From positions 935,554 to 999,553 of the forward strand of contig CM119266.1 of assembly GCA_051294375.1 (NCBI GenBank): 64,000 bases of DNA, written 5' to 3'. The DNA is from Paraspadella gotoi. Its lineage: Eukaryota > Chaetognatha. The position numbers and the translations under genes are program-made. Each line of letters opens with the position of its first letter. Positions within the stretch are counted from its first letter, which is position 1. Shown in pieces: positions 24,851-35,000 of the stretch. Below the pieces are notes generated by a model. It had not been told where the DNA came from, ran no database searches, and saw nothing but the letters and a program-made list of their open reading frames with translations.

Positions 24851-27116
24851 ATTGATTGATTCATCTTACCAGACTCCCCGACGAAAAAACTCTCATCTCC
24901 ATCTCCTCTTTCTCTCTTCTCATATGATTGATTGATTTATTGATTGATTGATTCATCTTACCAGACTCCTCAACAAAAAAACCCTCATCTCAATCTCCTA
25001 TTTCTCTCTTCTCATTTGATTGGTTGATTGATTGATTGATTGATTCATCTTACCAGACTCCCCGACGAAAAAACTTTCATCTCTGTCTCCTCCTCCTCTC
25101 TTCTCATTTGATTGATTGATTGATTGATTGAATAATTGATTGATTCATCTTACCAGACTCCCCGACGAAAAAACTTTCATCTCCATCTCCTCTTTCTCTT
25201 TTCTCTTTTGATTGATTCATTGATTGATTGATTGATTCATCTTACCAGACTCCCCAACGAAAAAACTTTCATCTCCATCTCCTCTTTCTCTTTTCTCTTT
25301 TGATTGATTCATTGATTGATTGATTGATTGATTCATCTTACCAGACTCCCCGACGAAAAAACTTTCATCTCCATCTCTTCTTTTTCTTTTCTCATTTTCA
25401 TTTTTTCTTTCGATTTTTCTTTTTCCTCTTCTCCTCCGATCGAATCGAAATCCACCGAATCTCTAAACCAATTAATATATATATATATATTTGGAATAAT
25501 TCAAATTCAGAAGAAACGATTTAAAAAAAAAAATTGTTCCATTTTAAAGGTTTGTATTTTTACCTTAAGTTAAATTCGCAATCATTATTTCAAATGGTTT
25601 ACTTCTTGTCATGCTCTAAAAAAACATTGAAAGAAAAAAGTTTGTATTTTAAAGTTAACGTTCGAAAGTTTTAAAATTAACTTTTGAAAGTTTTTGACAG
25701 CCGTCTAACGATTCTAAATTTTGTTAGACGAAAGTCATCGAAAGTTAGAAGTGGCTTTTTTAACGACGTTTTAACCAAGGTTAATAATCTTTTTGGTTAA
25801 TAATCTTTTTGGTTAATAATCTTTTTGAAAGAGGACATAAGCTCAAAAGTCCGACTGTTCCAAAATCCCTGCGAGTAAAAAATCTTCTTTTTTTTCGTTT
25901 TCACAAAACAATACTAAACAGTAAACATAGTTCAATTCAAACATTTCAATAATTTCAAAAAAATATTCTTTTAAATTTGTAATCAAGAGTGAAAGCCTGT
26001 CCGCGTAGCATAACATCCAACTAATGTTTCATTTATGACATCAATTATATAAAGTTCTCAACTCTACTCGCTTCAATCTCACTCACCCGATCTTACCTTA
26101 CCTTACCTTACTTTACTTTACTTTACTTTACCTTACCTTACCTTACCTTACCTTACCTTACCTTACCTTACTTTAATTTAATTTATTTACTTTACCTTAC
26201 CTACCTGACCTTACCTTACCGGACCTTACCTTGCCTTACCTTACCTTACCTTACCTTACCTTACCTTTCCTGACCTTACCTTGCCTTACCTTACCTTACC
26301 TTAACCTTACCTTACCTTTCCTGACCTTACCTTACCTTACCTTACCTTTACCTTAACCTTACCTTTCCTGACCTTACCTTACCTTACCTTACCTTACCTT
26401 ACCTTACCTCACCTTACCTTACCTTACCTTTCGTAACCAAAGTTCGTCTTTCCGCGGTTTTCTCCGTCGTCGTCGTCGTCGTCTTCGTCGTAACGACGTC
26501 TCATTTCGTCCTCATTTCTCGTCCCGTTACGACGAACTTCCTCGTCGTAACGACGAATCTCTTCTCCCTCCTCGTCGCCATAACGACGCGGCGTGTTCGA
26601 AGCCTCGTCCCGGAATTCCCTGTAACGAACGTCGGCGCCTCGTCCGAGAGACGCACCGACTGTCGAAATCACACATTACAAATTGGAAAGGGAATTCCGA
26701 GGTGTGTTGCTCCACGAGATCATATTTCCAAGTGATCACGTGACTACAAAAGTACGAAACATATGAACAAGAAGTTTCTCGAGTTCCCGCCTCCGTGTGC
26801 CAAATATTTAAAAAGAAAAATAATTATTTAAAAAGATAAGGACATACCCAAAGACAGTAAATAAACAGGCCCGAATAATAGAGTACTCGCGGCGCAACTA
26901 AAACTGGTTCTAACCATTTTCACGCCGATCGCTCCGACGGCGCCGATCTTCGCGCCGACGCCGACTTGCGGCGCCGGTCTCCTCAAAATCCGGCGTCGCC
27001 ACGTTCAATTGCGCCGTCGAAACGTCGAAGACGTCGTCGTCGTCGTCGTCGTCGTCGTATCTCGAGGCGTCATTTCGGTGGGGGAAGTTGTCTTTTCTTT
27101 CTCTCTTTCTTCGCAT
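14832..27116 (-). CDS. tmc: Transmembrane channel-like (TMC) protein, 21 exons
   Basis: Complete spliced gene. Exons: 27116-26915, 26659-26428, 25462-25342, 24398-23901, 23820-23642, 23514-23420, 21773-21593, 20559-20382, 20195-19951, 19497-19404, 19152-18943, 18559-18401, 17477-17366, 17278-17265, 16942-16832, 16742-16644, 16369-16227, 16061-15983, 15787-15693, 15624-15544, 14988-14832. Lengths total 3,285 nt, or 1,094 residues plus stop, with every junction in phase. Family landmarks in order: [11 protein letters not shown] before the first membrane helix, [14 protein letters not shown], the CWE segment, WMGMFFCP and CGPFR near the C-terminus. TMC proteins are multi-pass (typically ten-helix) membrane proteins; some form the pore of mechanosensory channels. 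The first four exons encode a long low-complexity acidic/Arg-rich cytoplasmic N-terminus with about 26 consecutive Gly codons. The start ATG at 27116 is provisional because the frame stays open further 5'. Paralogue assignment within TMC was not attempted. Confidence 0.93.
15360..15543. repeat. Pyrimidine-rich tract beside tmc exon 20 donor
   Basis: On the gene strand the last intron begins GTGAGAAGGAGAGGG and runs on into GA-rich repeat. The plus strand shows CT/TTTC-rich sequence. Confidence 0.7.
16385..16500. repeat. Degenerate telomere-like tract in a tmc intron
   Basis: About ten imperfect GGGTTA/GGTGAGG units, CTAACCC-like on the gene strand, just upstream of the exon 17 acceptor. Confidence 0.5.
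17265..17278 (-). other. tmc: 14-nt microexon of tmc
   Basis: Exon 14 is only 14 nt between TTATTTAG and GTGAGT. It restores phase between exon 13 (ends phase 1) and exon 15 (starts phase 0) and encodes E-L-S-D-G at the junction. Confidence 0.8.
17846..18093 (+). repeat. Dispersed repeat D, copy 2
   Basis: Full-length copy of the family described at 14037, lying inside tmc intron 12. Confidence 0.8.
18595..18632. repeat. (GA)n serving as polypyrimidine tract
   Basis: On the gene strand this is (CT)n running into CCCTCACCCACTTCCCCACC ahead of the exon 12 acceptor. Confidence 0.8.
19556..19727 (-). repeat. tRNA-derived SINE B, copy 1
   Basis: On the minus strand it has a tRNA-like head, with an A-box-like TGGTGCCGGAGGTAAGT and a B-box-like GGTCCGGGGTTTTATCCCGG. 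A body follows containing CGCTTAACCCGCC and a GTAACACGGTGTTAC palindrome. A second copy at 34377-34548 is about 95% identical and keeps GGGGTTCTAGCCC. Confidence 0.8.
19745..19828. repeat. (CT)n microsatellite in tmc intron 9
   Basis: Nearly pure CT tract with two CC interruptions, directly next to the SINE B copy. Confidence 0.9.
21478..21590. repeat. (ATCC)n tract at tmc intron 7 donor
   Basis: On the gene strand the intron opens GTTTGGATGGATGCATGG and continues as (GGAT)n for about 110 bp, so the repeat starts inside the splice donor. Confidence 0.85.
21785..22195. repeat. (AGAAG)n tract before tmc exon 7
   Basis: About 400 bp of AGAAG units with GGATGAG interruptions. On the gene strand it is (CTTCT)n and merges into the CTTCTTCAG acceptor of exon 7. 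Confidence 0.9.
22771..23075 (+). repeat. Dispersed element G, copy 2
   Basis: Intact copy of the element described at 1818. It ends in a hairpin at 23042-23071 (GTCGGGATCTG, short loop, CAGATCCGAC) followed by TAAAA. Confidence 0.8.
23300..23412. repeat. 12-bp minisatellite at tmc intron 6 donor
   Basis: About nine units of GTGATCGTCTCT on the gene strand, starting ten bases after the exon 6 donor (GTGAGAGAT). The unit resembles the donor sequence itself. Read-through keeps an open frame with repeated CDRL. Confidence 0.85.
23525..23605. repeat. (ATTAG)n-like tract in tmc intron 5
   Basis: GATTAGATTAAATTA units fill most of this 127-bp intron. Confidence 0.8.
23968..24046. repeat. tmc: (CCG)n coding repeat, polyglycine in TMC
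   Basis: About 26 pure CCG units. In the tmc frame on the minus strand they encode polyglycine; the phases of exons 3-4-5 only fit if this tract is exonic. Purity suggests length polymorphism. Confidence 0.8.
24408..25345 (-). repeat. Minisatellite repeating exon 3 end plus splice donor
   Basis: About ten tandem units of 80-105 bp. On the gene strand each unit carries GAGATGGAGATGA-like sequence, TTTTTTCG, GGGGAGTCTG, then GTAAGATGA (seven units) or GTGAGATGA (three units), then (TCAA)n. The first unit is the true 3' end of tmc exon 3 with its donor at 25341-25340. The donor motif recurs near 25245, 25150, 25050, 24955, 24865, 24755, 24675, 24578 and 24480. Confidence 0.9.
26094..26427 (-). 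repeat. (GTAAG)n array beginning at the exon 2 donor
   Basis: On the gene strand the sequence directly after exon 2 (…GAAAG) is GTAAGGTAAGGTAAGG and continues, with few changes, for about 330 bp. Every unit is a consensus 5' splice site core. Confidence 0.92.
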
Positions 27117-27288
27117 TTGTTTGTTAGTTGGTTTATATATCAATTTCAGAAACCACAGTTAAGTAAAAATTGCAATTTATTTGGACGAGTTCAATTTAAA
27201 AGACGTAAGTTGTGTTGACGGAACAAAAAGTAGGGAAAACCGTGTGAGTAAAGGAAGGCAGGGATCGGGAGGACTTGAAACCCACAGA

Positions 27289-27289
<1 letters not shown>

Positions 27290-27343
<54 letters not shown>

Positions 27344-27345
27344 TT
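27290..27345. repeat. (CT)n microsatellite
   Basis: CT tract upstream of the provisional tmc start, followed by a T run. Confidence 0.9.
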
Positions 27346-27515
27346 TTTTTTTTTAGATAAGCCGAGCAGAATTTTAACCTTTGTAATCAATGCTTGTTTT
27401 TTTATTGATTTTTCATTCTACTTTTTTATTTTGAATTATCTGAGACTTTCTGTGGCGAGGTAGGATTTATTTGACTGTAATTCTGTTGAAGTTAAATCCG
27501 ACTACATTTGAATAT

Positions 27516-27605
27516 ATGAAATTGGTACAACCAATATAAAAATTATCCATTCATTTAATAAATAAGCTATCTTGCCCCTGACTTTGGACAGGCTTTGGTG
27601 GTTTT
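27516..27605 (-). repeat. Dispersed repeat A, reverse copy
   Basis: Partial copy with the palindrome TTGGTACAACCAA and ending in GACAGGCTTTGGTGGTTT; see 6545. Confidence 0.85.
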
Positions 27606-28790
27606 ATGTTAGTAACAAACTTTCTTTCTTTGAAAGAAATAGTAATTTGAGCTGTTGGACATAAAAAAAACCAACGCGCTGCAAAAAATCGCAATCAAAT
27701 GAACAAGTTGTTACTCATTTGTTTGATTGACTGTGGACTTGCTACAACAAATTCTTAACTAATTCTTAACTAATTCTTAGGCAAAACAACCAATTTAAAA
27801 ATTATCCATTTCATTTTTTTATGTATATTTCCTTTATCACGCTCGTTATTCTTTATTATGTTTGCTTTACTAAGCTAAAAACAAGATTCGCTTAAAACAT
27901 ATTGATATCCTTGTGACAACACATTCTCTATCGCCACCCGCCTGACTCCATCTGCGCAGCCCCGTTGGAGTCAGAGGGCGGATTCTCTCTTCCCACCAAA
28001 CGGTCTCGCGTTCGCGACCCTTTAGTGTCAATACTTGTAAGCTGGACGGGACGTCTCACCCACCTCTAGTGCAGGACTAATGTTAGGTACAGAGTTCAGA
28101 AACTGGCACATAACCGCTGGCATTTTTTCCTGTCGTGTGGCACTAAATCTCTGGACGACGAAATTTATACTTTCTCTTTCGAAAACCAGTTGAGATCCTC
28201 TGACGAGAGAAAAGAGACTCGAAATCTTATTAATTTTATTAAATGCAATTAACATTTTTGCGGCGACAGTCATGATAAACGGCTTGATTAATCTTTAATT
28301 TTTTTTTACGGGGTTGCTAAATAATTAAAAATGAAGGAGATCAGGCGAGGCAGGACAGATGGTTCTTGAGTAGCGGGCTGTTTCACCGGTTGGCGTGAGA
28401 AACTTCGAAGTTTTATGTTGTCTCTTTCTATTGGCGCGGGCCATTTATTCTTAAGATGGGGACTTGAGGAATTGAATTACGTAGAAATCAGAACGCATTA
28501 CAGAGATGATGGTTCTGCACGATAACAAATGACCAAAACAACTACTCGAGCGCTGAGCACTATCAAATACAAATTCGATAGAACTCCAAATACCTGAAAA
28601 ATATTAAAGATCCAAGCAGCACTACAAATTCGAATTCTGATTCTGTCTATTTCGGTTTATTTCCCTGAACTTCATTGCATACTACAATGCATAGTGATAA
28701 TTTTGTACGACTAGACACGGAGACAGATTTTTGTAAATCACAGACTTTTTTTATATTTTTGTACAGGTCAAGAAAATGTTGAAAGAGAAA
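27606..28790. other. Intergenic, nothing recognised
   Basis: I see no supported gene, RNA or known repeat here. The sequence is moderately GC-balanced near 27930-28250 but its open frames lack splice or domain support. Confidence 0.5.
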
Positions 28791-28871
28791 GATTACTATC
28801 TAGGAAAAAAGTTAAAAACCTTTTTAATTGAGGATATCTACTCGAAAACTTGCTCGATTTTTAAAAAATCA

Positions 28872-29134
28872 GGATGTTGTGGCAGCAAGACTTAAAGCTG
28901 CCTCACTGCTGTCCATCCTCAGCCTCGTCTCAATGGCTGAGCAGGCTAAATCATCTCATTCCATCCGTGCGTCCCGGGTTCAATCCCTGGGTATCCCGGT
29001 TCTGGCTTAAATGTGACGGTGCCGGTATAAACATGCCAGTGACAGGAGGCGGTCACTGAGGGTCCGCAGCCCCTATGCCAGTTGGTGAGATACCCGCGCC
29101 CCGGGTATCACAGGCTATCCTCCCGTTGCCATAA
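28872..29134 (+). repeat. Repeat C, first copy (tRNA-like head)
   Basis: About 260 bp starting TGTGGCAGCAAGACTTAAAG and ending CCCGTTGCCATAA. It contains an A-box-like TGGCTGAGCAGG and, 40 bp later, a B-box-like GGGTTCAATCCC, so it reads as a tRNA-derived SINE. The second copy at 29354-29615 is nearly identical, differing visibly by one C. Confidence 0.8.
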
Positions 29135-29353
29135 GTGGTGAGCCCTACTCTCGAACACGCAACCGCTGCGCACCGTGCGCCCACGCTTACGTCGCTTAGG
29201 GTATGCATATCACGCCTATGCCCTACTTCTCTGGTAACGCTCCAGACTCGCTCGCTCGCTCGCCCGCTCACTCTCACTATGGCAATGAGATCAAAACCTT
29301 CTCTCAGACATCTCCTCAGGATTGAGGCCCCTGTGGAGAAGTCTGGTGGGGGG

Positions 29354-29615
29354 GATCCTGTGGCAGCAAGACTTAAAGCTGCCTCACTGCTGTCCATCCT
29401 CAGCCTCGTCTCAATGGCTGAGCAGGCTAAATCATCTCATTCCATCCGTGCGTCCCGGGTTCAATCCCTGGGTATCCCGGTTCTGGCTTAAATGTGACGG
29501 TGCCGGTATAAACATGCCAGTGACAGGAGGCGGTCACTGAGGGTCCGCAGCCCCTATGCCAGTTGGTGAGATACCCCGCGCCCCGGGTATCACAGGCTAT
29601 CCTCCCGTTGCCATA
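29354..29615 (+). repeat. Repeat C, second copy
   Basis: Direct repeat of 28872-29134 after a 220-bp GC-rich spacer. The near-identity implies recent duplication, or that the pair are the ends of one small composite element. Confidence 0.8.
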
Positions 29616-29830
29616 ATGTTTCAGATTCTACACTAAATTTCCTTTCAGTTGCTTCCTTCCATTTTTTCGTAGATCCAACCGTATAGAAGTTAGAGGCAAA
29701 ATAAGATTGCTACCTCAAGTGAAAAATGGCGGAAAAAATCGCCTTTAGTTTTCCACAATTCTTGGTATTGAGTTATTTGTTTCTATTTCAAATTGAGTTA
29801 GTTATTTTTTTCATTTTTTTAAATTTGGTT

Positions 29831-30861
29831 ATGCCGAATAGACAGCCCTTCTCTTTGGTTCATAAAGGTGCAATTGTAGCTCTGAGAAAAGAGGGAAAGA
29901 CGCAACAATTCATCAGCAATAGACTTGGAATCCCTCGTTCCACCATTGCAAATTTTTTACGGCGATACAACAAATCAAAAACATTTGGTGTGTCAGCATG
30001 CTCTGGAAGACCAAAAAGTACCACACCAGCTCAAGACCAGATTCTTGAAAGACTCTGCTTAGCGGATCGAAAAAAGTCGGCGTCTGAGCTGAATAAGGAA
30101 TGGAGGAAAGCTACAAAGCACCGCGTTAATGTTGATCGAAGAACGGTCAACAACCGTCTGGTCGCAGCAGGACTTTCAGCTCGTACACCTCGAAAGACAA
30201 GCTTAAAGACAGAGAAAATCAAAGCAAAGCGTCTCAAGTTTGCACAAGATCATCTCCATTGGTCCGTCGCTGACTGGTCAAAGGTTGCCTTCTCTGATGA
30301 ATCGTGGATTCAGATTCGAGAAAATGGCAGGTTGCAGTTTATTCGGCGTCGCTCTGGTGAAGCTTTTCTTTCGGAGTGTGTCGCAACTACAACGAAGCAC
30401 CCGGTCAAAATCATGGTCTTTGGTGCCATCACAAGGACGAAAAAAAGCAAGCTGGTTTTTGTCAATGGCACCATCAATGCAGTACGTTATCAGGACATAT
30501 TAAAGAAGGCAAACATAAAATCTTTTCTGAAGCGCGGAAATCGTGGATCCTATCGCTTTATGGAAGACGGAGCTCCTGCGCATAGAGCCGCTACGACGAA
30601 GCAGTGGCATGCCAATCATCATATCAACTTATTCTCTGGTTGGCCGGGGAACTCCCCGATCTCAATCCAATTGAATCGCTTTGGTCGCAGATGAAAAAGA
30701 TGCAAAGTCGAGAACGCGCAACATCAACATCGGGGCTGAAAAGAATTGCGCTAAAGGTGTGGAAAAACATTTCACCTTCGTACCTCAATTCGCTTTACGA
30801 GAGCATGCCCAGACGAATGCAGGCAGTGGTCGATGCCGAGGGAGGGCATACCAAATATTGA
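29831..30861 (+). pseudogene. Tc1-type transposase, one frame break
   Basis: Starts at ATG 29831 with an N-terminal helix-turn-helix (IVALRKEGKTQQFISNRLG; IPRSTIANFLRRY) followed by the DDE catalytic domain: first Asp in FSDES (about residue 156), second in MEDGAPAH (about 246), third acidic residue in DLNPIE. The frame breaks between about 30641 and 30660, in the GGGG/CCCC stretch just before DLNPIE; the C-terminal 60 residues continue in another frame to a TGA at 30859-30861. Full family length is otherwise present (about 340 residues). Transposases of this family cut and paste the element at TA sites. The break is either inactivating or a homopolymer error like those in the MACPF exon. Confidence 0.9.
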
Positions 30862-30997
30862 GAATGTTTTACCCATGTTTTGTATATTTTTTATTGAATA
30901 AATGAACTTTTAAAAAAAAATGTTTCTAACTTTTTTCCTAGATAGTAAAAAAAAAACAGTCAATGAATTATTACACAAAACTCCTTTTTTCTTCCAT

Positions 30998-31003
30998 TTT
31001 ATT
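30998..31003 (-). promoter_or_regulatory. Candidate poly(A) signal of the receptor-like gene
   Basis: AATAAA on the minus strand about 77 nt past the stop at 31080. Confidence 0.4.
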
Positions 31004-31079
31004 TTTACGTGTCACGATTCTTTCCGTCGATATTTCGTCGCGTTTCTCGTTTCACTTTCCTTCAGTCTCACGTGATTGA

Positions 31080-31834
31080 TCAAGTGATCAAAGAAATCGG
31101 CCGATCGTATTCATGTTGTTGTTGTTGTTTTGGGTCCACCCCGTCGTCGGCCCAAGACTTCCGCTCGTCCAACGGGTACGAACTCCACGAATCATAACCC
31201 GAGGATCGAGAAGATTTTGGAGAATCGCGAAGGACGAGAAACGCCGCCGGAGACGCCGTTGACGCCGGGAACTTCGTTTCAGAATCGGCGCCGGACGCAT
31301 TCGAGACGCCAGCGCACGACGCCGGATTAACGGGCGGCGATCGAAACAAAGATTTAGAGGACGACGATAACAACGACTCGGATGGGGAAGACGACGTTGA
31401 CGACGCCATCGAAGACGACTTCGATGAAGATGACGCTAACAGCGGTGACGTCGCCCTGGAGGATGGCCAGGCCATTGACGGCGTCGAGTTGAAAGATGGC
31501 GACACTGACAACGAATATGCAGACGTTGTCTTTGACGATTGCGCCAACAACGATTGCGCCAACAACGATTGCGCCAACAACGGTGACGACGACGCGTGAA
31601 ATGACGTCTCGCTCGATGACGAAGGCAACCCATCGATGTTGGACATTTCTTTTCTGTATAATATTTAATATACGTGATATTTAATATTTCATTAAATTTA
31701 AAGCACGTTTATATCTCAGTGTTTTGGGTTCTACTGTTCATTCATCCCCCAGTTTATCTCGACAATAGAATCTAACCTTTCAGATGTGAGCAAAATGACG
31801 GTAGATGCCGTTGCGGACAAAGGTGACGAAAACG

Positions 31835-31874
<40 letters not shown>

Positions 31875-31952
31875 ATATCCTTCGAAGGAGTTGAAACCTC
31901 GTTTGGTCATTTGGGAAGGCCTGAGTACAAAAAAAAATAGAAACAAAAATCA

Positions 31953-32040
<88 letters not shown>

Positions 32041-35000
32041 AAAACCCACCCCCGCTCACCGGTCCTGCTCCGAATTTATTCCGGTTTCAACTGATTCGTC
32101 ATTGTCGTCGTAGTTGGACATTTGAGCCTCAATTTGAGGCAGAATGATGTGGATTGGTTCATTTTCGACATAAAAGCATTGCGGCTCGGGCGGCCTGGGA
32201 ACGATTTATAGATAGGTATCGGTACAATAGTTTTCTCGGATCAAAAGGCTTATTTATTTAAATGAATGGGTAAATTTATATTGGTTGTAACAATTACATA
32301 GAAATTAAGTTCTAGTAGTATTTCCTAAGCTAACGTTTATCTTTTATACAATTTAAAAACTACATATATTTGGGAGTCGAATACTTGGACTGTAAAAGAG
32401 GTCTTGATTGATAGATTGCAGGACCGTGACTTGAAATTATCTTGTAAAAGAAATGGGATATCTGAAAATTGGCGCAAGGTTCATTTATCTCCCCTTTTCC
32501 CCTTTTTTCCTCACCCAAACACTTCGGGTCTCGGATCCGCGAAAACCGAAAATTGTCTCGTCAATGTTTTCGACGTTCGGTTCCATCTTCGCGCGACGAC
32601 GATGACGACGACGACGAAGATGAAGACGACGACAAATGCGACGACGAAGATGACGTTGACGATGCCGACGCCGCCGCCGTCGCCGACGTAGCCGCCGGCG
32701 TTGACGATGCCGACGCCGCCGACGCCACCGGCGTTGTCGACGCCGCCGACGCCGACGGCGTCACCCCTATCTAGGCGAACGACGTCGTACTGTCCGGCGT
32801 GACAGACTCGAAGACGAGAGCGCCGCCGCTGATGAGGCGTTCCCCGCGGCGTCGCGATCGTCGCCATCGTCCACATGGGCGCCGGAATGACGACCGACGA
32901 GTTGGTTTCGCGGTGGCGCCAATTCAAGGTAGGGGCGGCGTCTTTGTGATCGACGAGAACGACGCCGTCTCTTCAAATATTTAAATGAAATTACAAGAAT
33001 ACATTTTAAAAAAATGAAAAAAAAATAAATTGATAAATTATTAAATAATTAAAGGGAAACTATTGAATTTTTCATTATATAGTCACTACGCGAGTCTGCG
33101 TTATTGATGTGATTGCTCGTCTCCTTCTCGAATCATCAGAAAGCCGACGAATCACAGACCTTACTTCAACCTTAGACTGACCAATGGCAATGACCAATGC
33201 CCGACAAAGAGACTAAAGGGTCTACGGCCAGGATTGCCGAGGGATCTAGAGGAATTCTTCTTAACATTCAAACTCAAATAATTATTGAATAATTAAATAT
33301 TTGTAATTACCTTTGTCATTACCTTTGTCATAACCTTTATCATTGTCCGTCGTTAATAAAACTGTTGTCAACCTAATAGTTGCCCTCGCCGATTAATTAA
33401 TTAATTAATTATTTGACTAAACGTCAACGGGAATTAGTACAAAGAAATAAATATATCAAACACCTCAACATGCAAATTAGATTTTTACGTCCCTCACTGA
33501 CCGACTCTCCTCCGGCGACGCGCACTCAGTCGGCGTCGCGATTTCCATCTTTGTTTCTCCGGCGCCGAATTTCGTTCCTTCGACGGAAACGATGATTTCA
33601 GCGCCCGGAGGCGGCGGCGGCGCCAAAGTTTCGCCGCAGACGCAAACCGGCGCTTTTTCGTCCTCGTGATCGGCGTTGTTCGTCGCCGAGAGGATGCCGC
33701 GGATAGGCCACGGCTTGGGAATGGCGCCGCTTCGACTCAGGCTGCCAACGGCAATGGCGCCAACGCTGAAGGCGCGACAGTCGCACCGAATATTCTTGCG
33801 GAGCAGTTTGCCCGTCCACGCCTCCTTCAAGGAATATCGGAAGTCGGAGACGTTCCCGCAAACCGGAGGAGGCGGACTCCACAGCAACAGCAACATCTTC
33901 GTCGCGCCTTCGACGGCGACGAACCGATGAAGAATTTGCGGCGCGCAGTTGGGACGGTAGGGCGCCGACGGGTCCGACGGCGCTAAGAAAGACGCCGCGG
34001 AATTGTGGCGGCGCCAGCGGCGCCACGAGGAGGAGACGGCGTCGACATGATGACCGCTTTGTCGAATCTCGAGGATGAGTCGGAAGGAAGTGGGGAAGAA
34101 GTCGATGGGGAGTTCGGTGAAGACTGAGAAGGGGAAGGGGAGGGTCAAACACTATTTATTTATTGATTCAGTTATTAATTCATTGATTTCTTCATTGTTG
34201 ATCCTTTCATACATTTATCCTTTCAATGGTTTTAATGTTGACAATGTTATTCATTAATTTTTTTCGTTTATTGACTTTTTTATTTCAATCTCTAGTAGGT
34301 TCTCCTTTTTCCGTTTTTCCGATTAATCACTAATGAATCACTTGAAGAGACAGTAATGATTGTTGTCTGTTAGTGCCAGAACCGTTCAATATAAGCAGTC
34401 CCTGAGCTTCGGATCAGGCTGTAACACCGTGTTACAGGCGGGTTAAGCGCCCCGTCCCTCTTAACTGCTGGGCGACCACCGGGCTAGAACCCCGGACCTT
34501 TGGGTTGGGAGACGAATGACTTGCCTCCGGCACCAATGGCCGCTGATGAATGGTTGGTGGATTTTAGTCCACCATACACTTTTTATTTCCTACCTATCGG
34601 TCATTTTTTAGTTAGTCATTCATTAATTCATTTATCGACCCATTCGTTAATTCATTCTTTATTCAATTAATTAAATCCTTGATCATTATTCATTTCCCTC
34701 CGACCTATCATTGTTTACGTTACGACACCAGGTTTCACACGCGCGACCTCTCTTTACACATTCGTTAATTCATTCTTTATTAATCTTTTCCTTCCGACCT
34801 ACCATTTCCATTTCCATTTCCATTTCCATTTCCATTTCCATTTCCATTCTCCACCTCCATCTTTCTCAACGCTGTCCTCTTCCACGATCTCCACTCCACG
34901 AACCACGAGGCTCTGGGTCCGTAGAAACGGAGGAAATCTTCCTGCCACTTGGCGTTGGCGGCGCCCAATGACGCCGTCAGCTTGGGGACGCCGCCGACGC

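Larger units (their letters stand above)
28792..30952 (+). mobile_element. Tc1-like DNA transposon
   Basis: Bounded by inverted repeats: TACTATCTAGGAAAAAAGTT at about 28794-28813 and its reverse complement at about 30928-30947, each continuing into A/AAAAC-rich sequence. It encloses a transposase frame (29831-30861) and an insertion of repeat pair C between the left end and the transposase. Target-site TA duplications could not be placed with confidence. Confidence 0.8.

Noticed and set aside
31197-31612. Plus-strand acidic open frame rich in Asp/Asn
   Set aside because: It is antisense to the last exon of the receptor-like gene, which has a phase-matched acceptor and joins three upstream exons; the acidic frame mirrors the Ser-rich codons.
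33598-34152. Arg-rich frame overlapping the FN3-like exon
   Set aside because: The alternative frame shows WSPPPP-type FN3 sequence and links by phase to neighbours; the Arg-rich one is its GC-rich shadow.
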